A DNA stretch of 64,000 bases from JAOUEA01 sp963790335 (GCA_963790335.1 CAWBOB010000008.1:310001-374000), one strand, 5' to 3'. Positions 10,123 to 20,154 are shown, numbered from the stretch's first letter. Notes: a model not told the origin generated them from the letters alone. Numbers and translations are program-made.

Positions 10123-11318
10123 ACACGGACATCCGCGCTTTGCAGCTGCTGGAACGAGACCTCGAAGCCGTCGCATCGCGGGAACGAGACCGGCTCGCGT
10201 CGTCGGGAGGCGGTGGACCGAACGCGCCGCGCCGCCTTCCCCGGCGCGGACGCGGCGGCTCACACTCGTGGAGTGGCGGTGGCCGCGGCCTTGGTCGCGG
10301 TGTTGGTGCTCGCAGGCGGCATCGGCTTCCTGTCGCAAGGAGGCTCGAGCTCGCGACAGCGAGGGATCCGCGAGCTGGGATGCTCGGCGTCCGAGGCAGG
10401 GGACCCGGCCGAAGCGCCCGCTCCGAGCTGCTTCTCCGCTGATGAACGGCTCGCGACGGGTTCGAGCCGGCGTCGCCAGGAACCGGCGGGTTCACGCAGC
10501 TGACAGGTGGAGACGGTGACCGAAGCGCTCAGTGACGACGCTCGGCCTCGATCGCATCAGGCTGGAGAGTCAGCGGTGGCATCTGGATTCTGCCAGGTCT
10601 GGGGTCGGGCAGGTTCCTGCGCAGCAGGGCGATCTCACGAAGATCATCCGCGACGGGCGCATCGGCATCGTGATCGCCGACGGCTCGTTCTCCAAGGGCG
10701 TCTCGCGCGTCACGCAGATCGCGCGCTCGACCGGAGGGTTCGTGCTCGAGTCCACGTCCCGCGACGAGCGTTCGGGCACGCTGACCCTGCGCATCCCGGC
10801 GAAGAGGTTCGACGACGCGATGCTCGCGCTCCGCGGACTCGCCGACGAGCTCGAGGGTGAGGTCGAGTTCCAGGACATCAGCGGGCAGGACGTGACCGCC
10901 GAGTTCATCGACCTCGGCGCCCGACTCGAGATCCTGCAGGACCGGAGAGACCTGCTGCGCGACATCCAGGCCGACGCGACCTCGTCGTCGGAGATCCTGC
11001 GGCTCGCCGCCCTGATCGACGACGTGCACCCTGCAGATCGAGAACATCCAGGGGCGTCTCAACTTCCTGAAGGACCAGGTCGCCGAGGCCACGATCAAGG
11101 TCGAGGTGCGCGAGCGCGACGTCGAGCGCGAGGACCCGGGTCCCGATCCGGAGAACCCGAGCCTCGGCGACTCGGTCCAGCTCGGGGTGCAGGGCTTCCT
11201 GCGCATCGTGGGCGCGATCGTGATCGGTCTCGGCTACCTGATCCCGCTCGCCGTGATCGCGCTGATCGTCTGGGGCGTGATCATGCTGGTGCGGCGTCGC
11301 GATCGCGGAGCCAGCTGA
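10119..11318 (+). CDS. DUF4349-type membrane protein, putative sigma-factor partner (three frame breaks)
   Basis: About 399 residues once three frame steps (near 10200, between about 10450 and 10590, and near 11030) are bridged; the total length is an exact multiple of three. The N-terminus MNTDIRALQLLERDLEAVAS is cytoplasmic and is followed by a helix VAVAAALVAVLVLAGGIGFL. The body RDGRIGIVIADGSFSKGVSR...GFVLESTSRDERSGTLTLRI and a coiled coil IENIQGRLNFLKDQVAEATI match the DUF4349 layout, ending in a second helix and MLVRRRD. The start overlaps the sigma factor gene, so an anti-sigma-like role is plausible but inferred only from position. Whether the broken middle is intact cannot be judged. 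Confidence 0.65.
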
Positions 11319-11860
11319 GCGCCCGGAACCGTTCGGCAGCCGCCGAGGCCACCTGCGCGTCTTCCCCAGCGCGGCCCTCGGTGGCGCCGAACCAGGCGTC
11401 GGCTTCGAGCCACGCGCGCTCGATCTCGTCGGCCGCCCGCAGCCGGCTGTGCGACCGGAACCCGTCGACCGATCCGTAACGCGTGATCGCCTCGTCGAGC
11501 TGTTGCTGCTCGAACTCGAGCCCGTAGTCGGGCATGTTCTCAAGGTGCTGGAGCGCCCAGAGCAGCGTGCCGAACGCCTCCTTGCGCCACATCGCGTCGG
11601 CCACGGCCTCGTCGCGGCCAGGAGCCTGACGGCGCGTCGAGCAGCCGACGCTCGTGATCGGTGACGGCCGGCCAGATCCCTTCGCGCTCGAGCCAGGCGT
11701 CGGTCTCCCGTCTCGCGGCTTCGGCCTGCGCGACGCGGCCCGGGTCGCCCCCGGTCTCGTTCACCACGAACTCGATCGACCCGCGGCGCACGAACGCGTA
11801 GAGCACGAGCGCCCGCTCGCTCACCTCATCGTTGGTCGGCCTGGTCGCCGCTTGATCCAC
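11281..11860 (-). CDS. DUF4272-like protein (one frame break near 11620)
   Basis: Cytoplasmic protein of about 192 residues resembling DUF4272. The N-terminal piece reads RPTNDEVSERALVLYAFVRR...WLEREGIWPAVTDHERRLL. The C-terminal piece reads AMWRKEAFGTLLWALQHLENMP...SRLRAADEIERAWLEADAW, in the neighbouring frame. One surplus base near 11620 joins them. Function unknown. The 3' end overlaps the convergent DUF4349 gene by 38 bp. Confidence 0.6.
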
Positions 11861-11898
11861 ATCGCCCAGTATCGCCAGTCATACGGTGAGCGTGGGCA

Positions 11899-12825
11899 TC
11901 AGGGCGTTGGGGGAAGCTGGATCGGACCGAGATCCGGCTTGTCGGTCCCTTCTGGAACGTAGCTCGCTTCGGAGGCCGGAACCGACTCGAGTGACGTCGA
12001 GATGCCGGCATGCTCGACCCAGCTGGCGCCCTCGATCTCTCCGGTTCTCTGGTCGACCCAGTACTCGCCCATGAACTGACCCGTCGAGGGCTCGAAGTAC
12101 CAGAGCACCCTCGATCCCGGGCCGATGTTGTAGTCGACGACCCAGCTGAGACGGACCGAATCCCGGCCGAACGGATCTACTACGCCCGATTCGGTCGTGA
12201 CATCGCTGATGCTTCCGGCCGCATCGAACGCCGCGGCGATCTGTTCGGGGGTCAAGAAGACATCACTACCCAACGTGAGGAGGTCTTGCAGGGTTCGCAG
12301 CAACGAGGTTGTCTCCTGCGAACGGCCTGGGCTCGTACTCGCGATGGGGTTGGGTGATGCCCCTCCCTCGGAGCCTCGCTGGTTCAGCTGTTCCAGCAGG
12401 GCGTCTGGATCGGTGGACAGCTCCGGAAGGAACGTCACTGGAAACTCACCCGGAGGGAATCGCTCGTCGTCCTTGCCCTGCAGGAGCCGTCCCGATCCGT
12501 CAGGCCCTGCCCAGATCTCGCCACTCGATGGCTTCGTGCCACTGCCCTGGTACCAAGAACCGACTCGCACGAAGTAGTAGCTCCCCGGCGGCGCCACGAG
12601 GGGCACGGGCGACTCCGACCGCGCCCGGCCCTCGTCGTCGCGGAAGGGCGCCAACGCGAAGGCTGACAGGACTATGGCGGTCAGTGCGAGCCCCACCCCG
12701 GCGCCACCGACCCGTCGCCGCAGCAGCTTCCGCTCCCTGTGCTGCCGGAGGCGTTCGAAGGCGGCGGGGTCCACCTCGAGCTCGGCCTCCACTCGGTCGA
12801 GCAGGGCGTTGCGGTCACGCGTCAT
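11899..12825 (-). CDS. Membrane protein downstream of ECF sigma factor (CU044_5270-like)
   Basis: A 308-residue protein with a short cytoplasmic N-terminus (MTRDRNALLDRVEAELEVDP), one transmembrane helix at about 39-60 (GLALTAIVLSAFALAPF) and a large external domain containing a lipoprotein-carrier-like beta repeat region (DPFGRDSVRLSWVVDYNI, LWYFEPSTGQFMGEYWVDQR). It resembles actinobacterial proteins annotated as the CU044_5270 family, which sit behind ECF sigma genes. Its start lies inside the upstream sigma gene (11-bp overlap), so co-translation is expected. A sigma-regulating role is inferred from position. Confidence 0.7.
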   Translation of the reverse strand: MTRDRNALLDRVEAELEVDPAAFERLRQHRERKLLRRRVGGAGVGLALTAIVLSAFALAPFRDDEGRARSESPVPLVAPPGSYYFVRVGSWYQGSGTKPSSGEIWAGPDGSGRLLQGKDDERFPPGEFPVTFLPELSTDPDALLEQLNQRGSEGGASPNPIASTSPGRSQETTSLLRTLQDLLTLGSDVFLTPEQIAAAFDAAGSISDVTTESGVVDPFGRDSVRLSWVVDYNIGPGSRVLWYFEPSTGQFMGEYWVDQRTGEIEGASWVEHAGISTSLESVPASEASYVPEGTDKPDLGPIQLPPTP

Positions 12826-13306
12826 CGTCGATCACCTTCTCCTTCATGCGCCCTCGGCCTCGCGAGGCGAGCACGCGCACGGTCGCGGACTTGATGCCGA
12901 GGGCCTCGGCCGCTTCCTCCGACGAGAACCCGAGCACGTCGGTCATGACCACGGCCGCTCGTTCGCGCGGCGTCAAGGAAGCGAGGGCCGCCACGAGCAC
13001 CTCACGTCGCTCGATCGAGTCGAGCAGGTCGTCGGGCGCCGGCGCCTGGCCGAGGCGCCGCAGCGCCAGCGCCGTGCGTCGCTTCCTGCTGCGGAACACG
13101 TTCATCGCCGTCCGGTACAGGTAGCCCGTCGGATCGTCGAGACCCCCGACCCGATCCCACCGTTCCCACATGCGCAGGAAGGCATCCTGCATGATCTCCT
13201 CGGCTTCCTGACGGTTGCGGGTGATCAGCCACATCGCGGCATACACGTCACGGTGATGGTCCTCGAAGAACGACTCGAACGTGTCGGAACCGTGCAGCGC
13301 GATCAC
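12815..13306 (-). CDS. ECF sigma factor (second copy)
   Basis: A 163-residue sigma-70 family protein of the SigE-like ECF type. Region 2 is at about 10-75 (FEDHHRDVYAAMWLITRNRQ, EAEEIMQDAFLRMWERWDRV, TGYLYRTAMNVFRSRKRR). Region 4 is at about 105-160 (LTPRERAAVVMTDVLGFSSE, EAAEALGIKSATVRVLASRG). The GTG start at 13306 is supported by GGAGA seven bases upstream. It overlaps the gene for a single-pass membrane protein, repeating the sigma-plus-membrane-partner arrangement seen on the other strand at 9.5-11.3 kb. Confidence 0.9.
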   Translation of the reverse strand: MIALHGSDTFESFFEDHHRDVYAAMWLITRNRQEAEEIMQDAFLRMWERWDRVGGLDDPTGYLYRTAMNVFRSRKRRTALALRRLGQAPAPDDLLDSIERREVLVAALASLTPRERAAVVMTDVLGFSSEEAAEALGIKSATVRVLASRGRGRMKEKVIDDDA

Positions 13307-13396
13307 GCGGCTCTCCGTCTGTGTCCCTGGCGGGCTCCATCACCGGCATGAACGCACGGGACGCGGCTTCCGTTTACGCGGGTGCGAGGGAAACCG

Positions 13397-13990
13397 TCAC
13401 ATCTCGCGGCGGCCGTCGAGGGCCTGCGAGAGCGTGACCTCGTCGGCGTACTCGAGGTCGCCGCCGACCGGAAGGCCGCTCGCGAGCCGCGTGACCCGCA
13501 CGCCGAGGGGTTTCAGCAGCGCCGCGACGTACATCGCCGTGGCGTTGCCCTCGAGGTTGGGGTTCGTCGCCAGGATGACCTCGGTCACGTGATCGCGCTC
13601 GACGCGGTCGAGCAGCTCCTGCACGCGCAGGTCGTCGGGGCCGACGCCGTCGAGCGGGCTGATCGCACCGCCGAGCACATGGAAGCGCCCCTTGATCAGG
13701 GCGGTCTTCTCGATCGTCGCGGCGTCCTTGGGCTCCTCGACCACGCAGAGCAGCGTGCGGTCGCGCGACTCGTCGCGACAGATGCGGCAGAGGTCGCCTT
13801 CGGCGACGTTGCCGCACTCCCGGCAGAACGCGATGCGATCCTTCGCCTGCACGATCGCGGTGGCGAGCCGCTTGGCGTCGGCGGGGTCGGCCTTCACGAG
13901 CCAGAACGCGAGTCGCTGCGCCGACTTCGGTCCCACGCCGGGAAGCCTCGCCAGCTCGTCGATGAGCTCCTGGATCGGGCCTTCGTACAT
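13397..13990 (-). CDS. recR: Recombination mediator RecR
   Basis: RecR loads RecA at gaps in the RecFOR repair pathway. The 197-residue protein begins MYEGPIQELIDELARLPGVG (helix-hairpin-helix). It then has the four-Cys zinc finger CRECGNVAEGDLCRIC at about 57-72 and the Toprim domain starting LLCVVEEPKDAATIE. The C-terminal LASGLPVGGDLEYADEVTL matches the family's conserved tail. The gene starts 4 bp after the dnaX stop. The usual intervening ybaB/ebfC nucleoid-protein gene is absent. Confidence 0.95.
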   Translation of the reverse strand: MYEGPIQELIDELARLPGVGPKSAQRLAFWLVKADPADAKRLATAIVQAKDRIAFCRECGNVAEGDLCRICRDESRDRTLLCVVEEPKDAATIEKTALIKGRFHVLGGAISPLDGVGPDDLRVQELLDRVERDHVTEVILATNPNLEGNATAMYVAALLKPLGVRVTRLASGLPVGGDLEYADEVTLSQALDGRREM

Positions 13991-13994
13991 GCGC

Positions 13995-15801
13995 CTACTC
14001 CGACCGCTCCGCGTCGACGGCGACCTGGGCGCCGAGCATCTCCTGCACGCGCTTGAGCGCCTCGGCCTCGTCGACGACTTCGTCGTCCTCGACGATCTCG
14101 ACCGCGGCAGGTCCGCCGGCGTCGCGCACCTCGCGCACGACGCAGACGACCTCGGGCCTGATGCCGAACATCTCGCCGAGGGCCGCCTGCAGCTCGGTCT
14201 TCTTGGTCTGCACGCGGATCGGGCCGACCTTGCCGATCGACGGCGGGAACACCAGCTCGAGGGTGGCACCGTCGTAGGTGCCGACCGTGGCCGACTCGAG
14301 GATCGCAGCGAGGATCATCTCGCGGCTCGCCGAGAGGTGATCGAGCAGCGACTGCCATGACCGACGGAGCAAGGCGACATCGACGCTCGCGGCATCGGCA
14401 GCGTGCGGCACCGGAAGCTGGTTCGAGCCCGCCTCGGGCACTTCCACGACGTCTGCTCGGGAAGGCGTCGCCGCGTCGGCGGTGGGCTCCGGTGCCTCGA
14501 CCGCCGGCGCAGGCGTGACCTCCACGGCCTCGACCGCCTCACACCGGCTCCGCCGGGATCACGGTCTCGACATCCTCGGCGGGGTTCGACGGTCCCCGCG
14601 TCTGCGCCACGTCGGCCTCGGTGGGCACGACCGCGCCCGGATCGAGGTTCGCGAGCCGTTCGAGGCGCTCGAGCCGGGTGACGAGCGCCGAGGGATCGGC
14701 ATCGGTCTCGGGCATCGTCGCGCGCACGAGCGCGAGCTCGAGCGACAGACGCGGCGATGTGGTCCACCGCATGTCGTTCTGAGCATCGAGCAGCAGTGCG
14801 AGCACGCGCGCCAGTTCGCCGGGCGTGAACTTCTCGGCCTGGATGCGCAACGTGTCGTACGCATCGTCGGGCACGTCGACCAGGTCGGTCTGACCCGGCG
14901 CGGTCTTCACGAGCAACAGGTTGCGGAAGTGCGTCAGCGACTCGGCCGTGACGTTGCGGAGATCCTGGCCGTCCTGCACGAGTCGGCCGACGATCTCGAA
15001 CACGCCCTTCGCGTCGCCGATCGCGACGGCATCGGCGAGCTCGTGCTGCACCTCGCCGCGCGGGGCGCCGAGCAAGGCGCGCACCACGTCGTCGTCGATC
15101 GCGGCGCCCCCGAGCACGCGGGCCTGGTCGAGCAGCGAGAGCGCGTCACGCGAGGACCCTTCGGCCTGCCGGGCGATCGCATGCGCGGCAGGCTCGGTGA
15201 GTGTCGCACCCTCGGCCGACGCGATCGCCTGCAGCTGCGAGGTCAGCGTCTCCAGCCCGAACCGGCGGAAGTCGAACCGCTGCGAGCGCCCCACGATCGT
15301 CGCCGGCATCTTGTGCGGCTCGGTGGTGGCGAGCACGAACCGCACGCCCGGAGGCGGTTCCTCGAAGACCTTGAGCAACGCGTCGAATGCCTCGCGGGAC
15401 AGCCGTTGCGCCTCATCGATGATGTAGACCTTCTCGCGGCCCTGCACCGGCGCCGTCGGGGCCTTCTCGCGTAGCTCGCGCGCATCCTCGACGCCCCCGT
15501 GGCTCGCGGCATCGATCTCGACCACGTCGAGGTGCGTGCCCTCGCGCACCGCCACGCACTGCGAGCACACGCCGCAGGGCTCGTCGGTCGGCCCCTGTTC
15601 GCAATTGACCATCTTCGCCAGGATGCGGGCGGTGGAGGTCTTGCCCGTGCCCCTGGGCCCGCAGAACAGGAAGGCGTGATGCAGCCTTCCCTCGCGGATC
15701 GCACCGGTGAGCGCCCTGATCACGTGATCCTGCCCGAGCACCTCGGACGGGGTCTGGGGGCGGTAGCGGCGGTAGAGAGCCTGATGCTGGGTCTCGGCCA
15801 T
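13995..15801 (-). CDS. dnaX: DNA polymerase III gamma/tau subunit (frame change near 14543)
   Basis: Clamp-loader ATPase. The first 420 residues hold the AAA+ module: YRRYRPQTPSEVLGQDHVIR, Walker A GPRGTGKTSTARI, the zinc motif C-x9-C-x2-C-x2-C (CEQGPTDEPCGVCSQC), Walker B VYIIDEAQR and sensor LATTEPHKMPATI. That frame ends with AEPV-stop. A tau-like C-terminal domain (SVDVALLRRSWQSLLDHLSA...LVFPPSIGKVGPIRVQTKKT) continues in the next frame to 13995. Skipping one base at GTG-TGA joins them into about 601 residues. This is either one more spurious base or a genuine frameshift producing a short gamma form. ATG 15801 was chosen because family homology starts right after it. Confidence 0.9.
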
Positions 15802-15879
15802 CTGGTCTTGCCCGCTCCCCTCGCCGTTCACCGTCTCGTCGTGCTCCCGAAGGAGCGGAAAGTGGCCGTGCACCCGCCG

Positions 15880-16130
15880 TCGACCACGGATGACTCGGTC
15901 GCTACCTGGAACGACAGCTCCAGCCAGGCGTGCCTGCGGCACCCACCGGCTTCCGCTTACGGCTGCTTCCTTCCGGACCTGACCGGGTTCGCGGGCCGAT
16001 GTCGCGCAGGACCCGACCTTCAACGCTTCGTTCCGAGGGCGCCCCGGACCTTCCGGGCCTCGGGCGGGGATTCAGCCCCGCTGAAGCGGATCGCGGGTAC
16101 AGGGCACCGCTAGCTCCCCACCTAGCACGG
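15880..16130 (-). ncRNA. ffs: Signal recognition particle RNA, large bacterial type
   Basis: Read on the minus strand, the 5' part carries GTGCTAGGTGGGG, GCGGTGCCCTGTA and ATCCGC...GCGGGGCTGAATCCC, as in large bacterial SRP RNAs. The Ffh-binding apical hairpin GGTCAGGTCCGGAAGGAAGC sits near 15965-15985. CCTGCG pairs with CGCAGG around it, and the outer arm pairs GGAACGA with TCGTTCC and CTCGG with CCGAG. The RNA directs nascent membrane proteins with Ffh to FtsY. Both ends are approximate (within about 10 nt). It lies just upstream of dnaX on the same strand. Confidence 0.85.
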
Positions 16131-16172
16131 CCTCGGGCAGTATACGTGGGGGGTCCGACGAGCGGAGGTGAC

Positions 16173-16938
16173 GTGGACGGGCCGGTCCTGACGGCGGCTG
16201 GGTGGGGCTTGCTCGCTGCGTGCGCCCTGCCGATCGGGGCGCTCGCCGCGCGCCTCCGCATGTTCTCGAAGCGCACGCTCGGCGCCGTGCTGGCCTTCGG
16301 CGCCGGCACCCTCATCTCCGCCGTCACGTTCGAGCTCGTCGAGCAGGCGTTCCTGCGCGCCGATCTCTGGCCGGTCGTCGCCGGCCTCGGTCTGGGCGCG
16401 GTCACGTTCACCGCCGGCGACGCAGCGATCGCCCGGAGGGGAGGGAGGCGGCACCGGGGCATGGGCATGGCCGATCGGGAGACGACGGCCGAACCTCCCC
16501 CCGGCGACGACGACGGCGCGGCGATCGCGCTGGGGGCCGTGCTCGACGGCATCCCGGAATCGCTCGTGCTGGGGATCGGGGTCGCGACCGGCGACGCCGT
16601 GAGCATCACCTTCGTCGCGGCGGTCTTCATCTCGAACCTGCCCGAGTCACTCGCTTCGACCCGGGGCATGCTGATCATGGGGCACCGCTTCCGGCCGGTG
16701 CTCGGGCTGTGGATGGCGGTCGCCGTGGTGAGCGCGGTCGTCGCCGCCGCCGGAGCCATGCTCGACGGACGTCAGCCAAACGGTGATCGCGCTCGTGCAG
16801 TCGTTCGCCGCCGGGGCGCTGCTCGCGCTCATCTCGGACTCACTGCTTCCCGATGCCTACCGCGACTCGGGCGTGCGCGCCGGCCTGTTCGTGGTGCTCG
16901 GATTCGCGCTCGCGTTCGCGCTCACGTCGCTGGACTGA
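16173..16938 (+). CDS. ZIP-family-like membrane transporter (frame break near 16772)
   Basis: Polytopic membrane protein of about 254 residues, matching ZIP-like permeases: six or more helices, for example VLTAAGWGLLAACALPIGAL and RTLGAVLAFGAGTLISAVTF. The ZIP core helices read LDGIPESLVLGI and SNLPESL where zinc transporters normally have HN-x-PEG, so metal ligands are altered and the substrate is uncertain. A His/Arg-rich loop (RRGGRRHRGMGM) separates the halves. After AGAMLDG the frame steps by one base and continues as QTVIALVQSFAAGALLALIS to the stop. The GTG start has an excellent GGAGGTGA ribosome site. Confidence 0.7.
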
Positions 16939-16990
16939 CGCTCGAGCACGATCCGCGGGAAGCGGGATCGCCCGCGGTACCCTGGCGCCC

Positions 16991-18733
16991 ATGGCGGCCC
17001 CGGCGACCACACGTAGGCGCTCGCTGATGGTCACGGTCGTGGGCCTCGTCGCCATCGTCACGGGGGTGCTCGCCTGGCCGGCGGCGCGAGGGTCGGACCC
17101 GCTCCCGCCGTCGAGTGCATCGCCCGAGCGGGAACCGGAGCCGACGGCGTCCGAGAGCCCCCGCCCCGGCCGGCTGGCGCGGAGCGTCTGTCGGGATGTG
17201 CCGCGAGAGGTGCTCGTCCGCACGTTCAACGGCACGCACCCCGTGCGCAGCGGCGACGTGCAGATGATCACGCCGTTCCCCGACTACGTGGCGGGCGGCC
17301 TCACGCACGCGCCACCGTTCGACCACACCCAGGAGGTGCCGCTGCTGCTCTACGCACCGGGGGTCGTGCGCTCCGGCCTCTACGACGAGCCCGCGACCCT
17401 CAGCGACATCCCACAGACCGCCGCCTCGATGCTCGAGTTCGACGGGTTCACCGCGCCCGACGGTCGTTCGCTCGACGAGGCGCTGCGTGCCCCCGACCAG
17501 CGCGATCCACCCAAGCTCGTCGTCACGATGATCTGGGACTCCGCGGGCACCGATCTGCTGGAGCGCTGGCCCGGCTCATGGCCGTTCCTGCGTGAGCTCG
17601 CGCGCGACGGCGCCTGGTTCACCGACGCCGAGCTCAACGCAGCACCGGCGAACACGCCCCCCAGCCATGCCACGATCGGCACAGGGGCGTATCCACGGCA
17701 TCACGGCCTGGTCGACGAGTACATCTGGGTCGGTGGTTCCCTGGACAAGCCCAACGGACAGGGGCCCATCTACCTGAAGCTTCCGACGTTGGCCGACACC
17801 TACGACCTGGCGATGAACAACGAACCGATCGTGGCGGGCGCCGCGAGCCTATCGGCGCATCTCATGATGATGAGCCACGGCCTCGCCTGGAAGGGCGGCG
17901 ACGACGACATCGCGATCGCACGCGAGCGCGAGTACGCCGAGACCGGCGGTGACGACACCGCCGAGGAATGGGGCCTGACCGACGGCATGCGTCCGTACTA
18001 CCGCATGCCCGCCTACGCGAACGACGCGTCCATCGACGCCTCGCTCGAGGCCGCGAAGGCGGCCCTGGATCGACGTGACGGAGCGCTCGATGGCATGTGG
18101 CAGGGCCAGTCCATCGAGCAGCTGGCGGCCGGCTTCAACACACCCGCTCGATCGGCGTACCAGACGACCCTGTTCGAGGAGATCGTCATGCGTGAAGGCA
18201 TGGGCGACGACCGCGTGCCCGACCTGCTCTATCTGAACTACAAGATCATCGACACGCTCGGTCATCAGTTCGCAGCGGGGGGCGCGCCGATGGCCGACGC
18301 GCTCAGGGTGCAGGACGAGGAGCTCCGCCGTTTCGTCCGATTCCTGAACGACGAGGTCGGGCGCGGCGAGTGGGCGCTGATCCTCACGGCCGACCACGGC
18401 ATGCAGCGCGACCCGGCGGCCACCGGAGCGTTCCTGATCGACATCGAGCGGTTGAGCGCCGCGGTCGAGTCCGCGTTCGGCGGCACCGACGCGCGGCCGG
18501 TGATCCTGAAGGCTCGGCCGACCCAGATGTGGCTCGACGAAGGCCTGCTCGAGCGGAGCGGCTACACCGTGGCGCAGGTGGCGGGGTTCATCGAAGGCCT
18601 GACGCAACGAGAGGTGGCGGGCGTGACCGGCCCTCAGCCGGGCGAGGAGGCCGACCCTGTCTTCCAGGCGGTCTTCCCGACGTCGGTGTTCGAGACGCTT
18701 CCGTGCCTCGAGGATGTGCGCGACCCGGCCTGA
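16991..18733 (+). CDS. Exported alkaline-phosphatase-superfamily phosphodiesterase/nucleotide pyrophosphatase
   Basis: A 580-residue enzyme with an N-terminal signal or anchor helix (RSLMVTVVGLVAIVTGVLAW) and a Pro/Glu-rich linker. The AlkP-type core shows VVTMIWDSAGTD (metal Asp), APANTPPSHATIGTGAYPRH (nucleophile Thr/Ser region), IIDTLGHQF (Asp and His ligands) and LTADHGMQRD (Asp-His pair). This pattern fits type I phosphodiesterase/nucleotide pyrophosphatases acting outside the membrane. TACCCT at 16978-16983, seven bases before the ATG, suggests a leaderless mRNA. An N-terminal fragment before the nucleophile (about 60-140) looks like a displaced AlkP C-terminal segment and is unusual. 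Confidence 0.75.
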   Translation: MAAPATTRRRSLMVTVVGLVAIVTGVLAWPAARGSDPLPPSSASPEREPEPTASESPRPGRLARSVCRDVPREVLVRTFNGTHPVRSGDVQMITPFPDYVAGGLTHAPPFDHTQEVPLLLYAPGVVRSGLYDEPATLSDIPQTAASMLEFDGFTAPDGRSLDEALRAPDQRDPPKLVVTMIWDSAGTDLLERWPGSWPFLRELARDGAWFTDAELNAAPANTPPSHATIGTGAYPRHHGLVDEYIWVGGSLDKPNGQGPIYLKLPTLADTYDLAMNNEPIVAGAASLSAHLMMMSHGLAWKGGDDDIAIAREREYAETGGDDTAEEWGLTDGMRPYYRMPAYANDASIDASLEAAKAALDRRDGALDGMWQGQSIEQLAAGFNTPARSAYQTTLFEEIVMREGMGDDRVPDLLYLNYKIIDTLGHQFAAGGAPMADALRVQDEELRRFVRFLNDEVGRGEWALILTADHGMQRDPAATGAFLIDIERLSAAVESAFGGTDARPVILKARPTQMWLDEGLLERSGYTVAQVAGFIEGLTQREVAGVTGPQPGEEADPVFQAVFPTSVFETLPCLEDVRDPA

Positions 18734-18836
18734 GGCGAGCTTCACGCGGCCGGCGGGAACCTCACGCCGAGCACCGGCCGTCGAAGCGACGTATGCGAAG
18801 AAGGGCCTCGCGGCCCACGAGCCCGGAGGTCACCCC

Positions 18837-19295
18837 ATGCCATGGTCCGCTCGCACACGTTCGTTGCTGATCTCGCTCATCGCCGTCGTGGCGGTCGCGA
18901 TCACCGGCGCCGCCATCGCCGCCGCGAACGACGACCCCGACACCCCCGTGAGCTCCGGACCGATCACCGGCGACCCGCCGCCGGCCGACGGGCCGACCGT
19001 CGTCGAGCCGCGCCCGGGCATGGCCGACGTGTACGCCCGGCCGTTCGACTCGGCCACGGTCGGCGCCGACGACACGACGGTGACGATCGACTTCGTGAGC
19101 GGCGTGGAACCGTGCACCGTGCTCGACCACGTCGACATCCGGTACGCAGCCGACGAGGTCACCATCACGCTGCACGAGGGCCACGATCCGAACGCGGGCG
19201 ATGTCGCCTGCATCGAGATCGGTGTGTACAAGCGGGTGATCGTGCAGCTCGATGAGCCTCTGGCCGGCCGAGCGATCGTCGACGGCGCCGCCTGA
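18837..19295 (+). CDS. Exported protein of unknown function
   Basis: A 152-residue protein starting MPWSARTRSLLISLIAVVAV, preceded by a GGAGGT ribosome site. After the signal or anchor helix comes a Pro-rich linker and a small beta domain (TVTIDFVSGVEPCTVLDHVD...VACIEIGVYKRVIVQLDEPL) with two Cys residues likely joined outside the cell. No family recognised. It follows the AlkP-type gene by about 100 bp and may share its transcript. Confidence 0.6.
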   Translation: MPWSARTRSLLISLIAVVAVAITGAAIAAANDDPDTPVSSGPITGDPPPADGPTVVEPRPGMADVYARPFDSATVGADDTTVTIDFVSGVEPCTVLDHVDIRYAADEVTITLHEGHDPNAGDVACIEIGVYKRVIVQLDEPLAGRAIVDGAA

Positions 19296-19325
19296 CCGGG
19301 TTCGTCGTGATCGGCGGCGCCCGGC

Positions 19326-20097
19326 TCAGCCGACCCGCGCCCACACTTCCCAGTCACCGACGCGGCGGAACCCGAGCCGCTCGTACATCGCTTGCGCCTC
19401 GTCACTCGGATGGAGCCACGCCAGGTCCGCCGCAGGGAACGCTACCGCCGCTCGCACGGTCAGGGCGGTTCCCAGTCCTCGGCGACGATCGCTCGGGATC
19501 ACGCCGACCCCCATGACCCCGGTGGTGAAACCATCCCGGTAGGCGGACGCGATGCCGACGGGCTCGTCGTCACGCCAGGCGACGAGGCTGCACACGTCAT
19601 CCGACCTCGCGAGCGCCGTCGTGCCGTAGAACGCTCGGCCGACCTCGGGGGCGTCACCGAACGCCAGCACACCGACCTGCACCAGGGCCTCGGCGTCGCC
19701 GGGCCCGCCGACCTCGCGGATCTCGATGCCTTCGGGAACGCGTGCGTCCTCCAACGAGCGAGGGTCGATCGCCAAACCCGGTCGCTCGATGATGCGGGTG
19801 AGCCCCATGGATCTCACCGCATCGTCGATCCGGGGGTGGCGGCGAGACTGAAGATCGATGCCGAGCTGCATCGACCGTCGCGAGAACTCACGCTCCGCTT
19901 CCTCGAGGCTCGCGCGCGCATCGCGAGGCTCCCGCTCGACCACGACGGAGCTGAGCGCAGGGTCGGGAAGGTTGGCCAGTGCGAGCACGAGCCCATCGAT
20001 CTCGAGCACGTCCGCGCCTGCGACATGGGCCCGACGCAGGCGCTCCGCTGCGACGACTCCGCGGGCAAGTCGCTCGGCATCGTGCATGCGGTCGAGT
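19326..20097 (-). CDS. GNAT-family N-acetyltransferase
   Basis: About 256 residues. The C-terminal half is a GNAT fold with VMGVGVIPSDRRRGLGTALT (acetyl-CoA loop) and EAQAMYERLGFRRVGDWEVW. The N-terminal half (ADVLEIDGLVLALANLPDPA...RRSMQLGIDLQSRRHPRID) looks like the degenerate front domain of two-domain acetyltransferases. Several upstream in-frame starts exist, but the ATG at 20097 is preferred because it sits 7 nt after a -10-like CAGACT and leaves room for the divergent HAD gene. Substrate unknown. Confidence 0.7.
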
Positions 20098-20154
20098 CTG
20101 CCAGGAAGGATCGTCCCGCCTCCGTCCTCGCCGCCCCGGTAGTCTCGGACGACG

